Shown piece by piece: positions 61,937-64,000 of a stretch of 64,000 nucleotides of DNA. Position 1 is the stretch's first letter, and the number at the start of each line of letters is the position of its first letter. Both the position numbers and the translations under genes were made by a program. The notes under the pieces are model-generated. The model did no database searches and was not told the DNA's origin. It worked only from the letters and a program-made list of their open reading frames with translations. The stretch comes from UBA12191 sp009937185 (GTDB taxonomy: Bacteria > Planctomycetota > UBA8108 > UBA1146): the NCBI GenBank assembly GCA_938075155.1, contig CALJGL010000038.1:1-64000 (forward strand), given 5' to 3'.

Positions 61937-63231
61937 GTTGGACCGGTGATCCCACAGTATTAGAGAATTCAACACTTCAAGAGCGCGTGGTCGAGCGAGT
62001 TCACTCGAGCGGAGCCACAGTCGCTTTTTGTCATAAGCCCGGGTATCTCAGGAAATATGCCTGCTTTACCACGAACTTTGGGAGCGTCGACGATCGCTTC
62101 CGAATAGGCGGAGGCTCCGAAGTCTCTTTACCTGATGGTGTGGCACACTTCCTCGAGCATAAAATGTTTGAGGGTGAAAAAGAGGATGCGTTCCAAGAGT
62201 TCAGTCGACTGGGTGCGAGTGCAAATGCCTTCACCGGTTTCAATGGAACTTCATATCTCTTCTCTTGTACTGATCAGTTCTATTCATGCTTGTCGCACTT
62301 GGTGCGCTTTGTTCAGTCTCCCCATTTCACTCCCGAGAATGTGGAGAAAGAGAAGGGGATCATTGGTCAAGAAATCCGCATGTACGAAGATATGCCGGGT
62401 TGGCGTGTTTACTTTAATTTGCTTGAGGCCATGTATGAAAACCATCCGGTGTCAAAAGACATCGCTGGAACCGAAGAAAGCATCTCTGGAATCACATCCC
62501 CATTGCTAGACGATTGTTGGTCGGCGTTTTATCACCCGTCCAACATGATCTTATTTGCTGTGGGAGACGAATCTGAAGAAGAGTTCTTTGAACAGGCAGA
62601 TCGTCTTCTTTCTGAAAAAGACTTAGGCCCTGCACCTCTTTTAGAAAAAATTGCGACAAGTGAAGAACTCGATCCTGCAAAAACAGAGATCCGACAAGAG
62701 ATGCATGTGGGTCGATCGAAGCTACTCATGGGATGGAAGGATGTTCATCCCGGTCTGAGTGGCAAGGAAATGATGCATAAGGAGTTGCTGACGGATTTGG
62801 TTCTTGAGTGCGTCTTCGGGCAGAGTGGAGAGCTCTTCGAGAAACTCCAGACTGCAAATCTCGTCGACGATTCCTTTGGAGCCAGTTACATGATTTACGG
62901 CGATGTGGGGCACTCTGCCATTGGCGGAGATGTCGCAGAACCTGATCAGGTCCGAGATTTCATTTTGGAAGAACTGCCCGCGATATTGGCCAAAGGTATT
63001 TGTACTGAAGACATCGATCGCCAGAGGCGAGCTGCGACAGGGCAACTTCTTCGAAGTTTCAATTCGCTAGAGAACATTGCTGGCAGTTACTGTAGTGCTA
63101 GGTTCTTGGGGTCGAATCCCTTCGAGGTCGTCGATCTGGTCAACAAGATTCAGTCAGAAGAGGTGGTAGAGAGACTCAGGGAGCATATTCATCCCGATCG
63201 GATGGTTTGTTCGATTATTTCGCCTGCCTGA
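61933..63231 (+). CDS. M16-family zinc peptidase (YmfH-like)
   Basis: A 432-residue active partner of the upstream gene. The inverted zinc motif HFLEH (H72, E75, H76) and the downstream ligand E147 (GIIGQEIRMYED) are present. Two homologous alpha/beta domains form half of the usual M16 clam shell. Known YmfF/YmfH pairs sit with EF-P modification or PDZ genes; mitochondrial and M16B relatives process peptides. Substrate unknown. TTG start, GAGGAG 5 bp upstream, overlapping the upstream stop (TTGA). Confidence 0.9.
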   Translation: MSWTGDPTVLENSTLQERVVERVHSSGATVAFCHKPGYLRKYACFTTNFGSVDDRFRIGGGSEVSLPDGVAHFLEHKMFEGEKEDAFQEFSRLGASANAFTGFNGTSYLFSCTDQFYSCLSHLVRFVQSPHFTPENVEKEKGIIGQEIRMYEDMPGWRVYFNLLEAMYENHPVSKDIAGTEESISGITSPLLDDCWSAFYHPSNMILFAVGDESEEEFFEQADRLLSEKDLGPAPLLEKIATSEELDPAKTEIRQEMHVGRSKLLMGWKDVHPGLSGKEMMHKELLTDLVLECVFGQSGELFEKLQTANLVDDSFGASYMIYGDVGHSAIGGDVAEPDQVRDFILEELPAILAKGICTEDIDRQRRAATGQLLRSFNSLENIAGSYCSARFLGSNPFEVVDLVNKIQSEEVVERLREHIHPDRMVCSIISPA

Positions 63232-63326
63232 GTTGTCGTTTCGATCCTCGCTCGTCATGGTCTGATTTGATCGCGATCTGATTAGGAACTATCCTGAGAA
63301 CCTGATCTACAGAGCATGGGGGTAAA

Positions 63327-64000
63327 ATGCAGCAACATTGGAAGATTCTTGTTTGGTTGATTGCTGGAGTGATTCTGGGAATCGCTTTTCAACAACTGAC
63401 CGCAGCGCCTGGGTATGTAGGCTCAAGTTTCAGTGAGGGTGAAGCCGGAACCTCAACAGTGGTCGTCGATAATGTCTCCCGCAATCTAAAACCTAAAGGC
63501 CGGTCGGATTCAGAAGCTCTTCAAAAAGGCGACGTCATCTCTCGTGTGATTCTTAACGCGGGTATGGAAGATGAAGTACGCCTCGACAAGATCGAGAACT
63601 TGTCCTCTTTGACAGATTTCCTCAGTGAAGTTGGCGCCGGTGGAGTCGTCTCCATCTTTTTGGAGGATGGAACTGTAAGAAGTTCCCAAGTGATTCTTGA
63701 TCCGCAATCGGACAGATCTCGTTGGTTGTATCCGTTTGTCTTCCTTGCCGATATTTTTATGAGATTACTAAAAATGCTCATCATGCCGCTGGTTTTCACA
63801 TCCATAGTCACGGGTGTTGCCGGGCTTGGAGGCGGTGAAGATTTTGGCAGATTAGGGCGCAGGACCTTTGGCTACTATGTGACGACTTCTTTTCTCGCGG
63901 TTGGGTTGGGCCTTGTTCTGGTGAACCTCATCCGTCCAGGAGAGGGAGCGCAGTTGGGATTGTCGACTCAAGCAGAGTTTGGGCAAGCATCCGAAAACTG
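63327..64000 (+). CDS. SLC1-type (dicarboxylate/amino acid:cation) symporter, cut by window end, with a PDZ-like insert
   Basis: The frame is open to the end of the window (about 224 residues seen). Residues 6-24 form a first membrane helix. From about 133 the sequence is classic for Na/H-coupled dicarboxylate or glutamate carriers: FLADIFMRLLKMLIMPLVFTSIVTGVAGLG, then a third helix. Between helix 1 and helix 2, where relatives have only a short loop, there are about 105 residues with a PDZ-like pattern (LQKGDVISRVILN, then LTDFLSEVGAGGVVSIFLEDG). The insert would lie in the periplasm. An SD of five G lies 5 bp before the ATG. Confidence 0.85.
   Translation, partial: MQQHWKILVWLIAGVILGIAFQQLTAAPGYVGSSFSEGEAGTSTVVVDNVSRNLKPKGRSDSEALQKGDVISRVILNAGMEDEVRLDKIENLSSLTDFLSEVGAGGVVSIFLEDGTVRSSQVILDPQSDRSRWLYPFVFLADIFMRLLKMLIMPLVFTSIVTGVAGLGGGEDFGRLGRRTFGYYVTTSFLAVGLGLVLVNLIRPGEGAQLGLSTQAEFGQASEN

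Noticed and set aside
1..64000. CRISPR array, insertion sequence or rRNA operon
   Set aside because: No regularly spaced repeats, transposase-like product, terminal repeats of IS type or rRNA-like sequence was seen.

Overview
The window looks like a chromosomal stretch of a diderm bacterium, most likely a marine-type planctomycete or a close relative. This is an inference from gene content. Supporting signs are: a membrane protein whose N-terminal zinc ribbon is of the style common in Planctomycetota; six secreted proteins that end in dockerin-like repeats with a Pro-rich tail I associate with that phylum; an MglA-type GTPase with roadblock proteins; and LPS and outer-membrane functions (Kdo transferase, two beta-barrel porins). 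Genes are dense, moderately GC-rich and mostly core metabolism. I see no insertion sequence, prophage, CRISPR array or convincing tRNA/rRNA gene. TTG starts with good Shine-Dalgarno (SD) sequences are frequent.

Layout. 1-1.2 kb: an unknown protein ending in a 10-bp tandem repeat plus terminator, then a zinc-ribbon membrane protein. 1.2-4.2 kb (minus): a four-gene operon of a TPR protein, a roadblock protein, an MglA-like GTPase with a C-terminal membrane anchor, and a second roadblock protein. 4.3-7.0 kb: an M24 aminopeptidase and a double-domain SagB-type oxidoreductase. 7.4-10.1 kb: two related alginate-export-like porins. 10.2-12.9 kb (minus): purH, a small membrane protein, lepB. 13.1-16.3 kb: xseA (with an unusual N-terminal domain), xseB and a PfkB kinase. 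16.4-24.9 kb: alaS, rpmF, plsX, fabD, fabG, acpP, fabF and a D-2-hydroxyacid dehydrogenase. 24.9-27.3 kb (minus): a membrane/TPR protein and purF, behind a long structured leader. 27.8-29.9 kb: a histidine-kinase-like protein without a complete ATPase domain, followed by an NtrC-type sigma-54 activator. 29.9-30.8 kb: a largely non-coding gap holding a near-perfect sigma-54 promoter. 30.8-32.9 kb: a dockerin protein and a double-FHA protein, convergent with xerD. 34.2-40.8 kb: dksA-like, pyrD, secA, kdtA, metK. 40.8-43.1 kb: a metallopeptidase, an esterase and a 1-Cys peroxiredoxin. 43.2-51.3 kb (minus): five consecutive secreted cohesin-like/dockerin or beta-propeller/dockerin proteins. 51.5-53.6 kb (minus): asnS, nadD. 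54-63.2 kb: ald, polyprenyl synthase, moaC, folD, mutL, aroF and an M16 peptidase pair. 63.3 kb to the end: a truncated SLC1-type symporter with an extra PDZ-like domain.

How the genes may work together. The fab cluster, plsX and kdtA build membrane lipid and LPS. SecA and LepB export and process the porins and dockerin proteins. The roadblock/MglA operon probably organises something at the inner membrane. The kinase-like protein and NtrC-type regulator form a two-gene signalling unit that could drive the sigma-54 promoter just downstream. The items I consider most worth following are the membrane-anchored MglA operon, the HARP-like domain fused to XseA, the cohesin-like/dockerin family, and the symporter with a PDZ-like insert.
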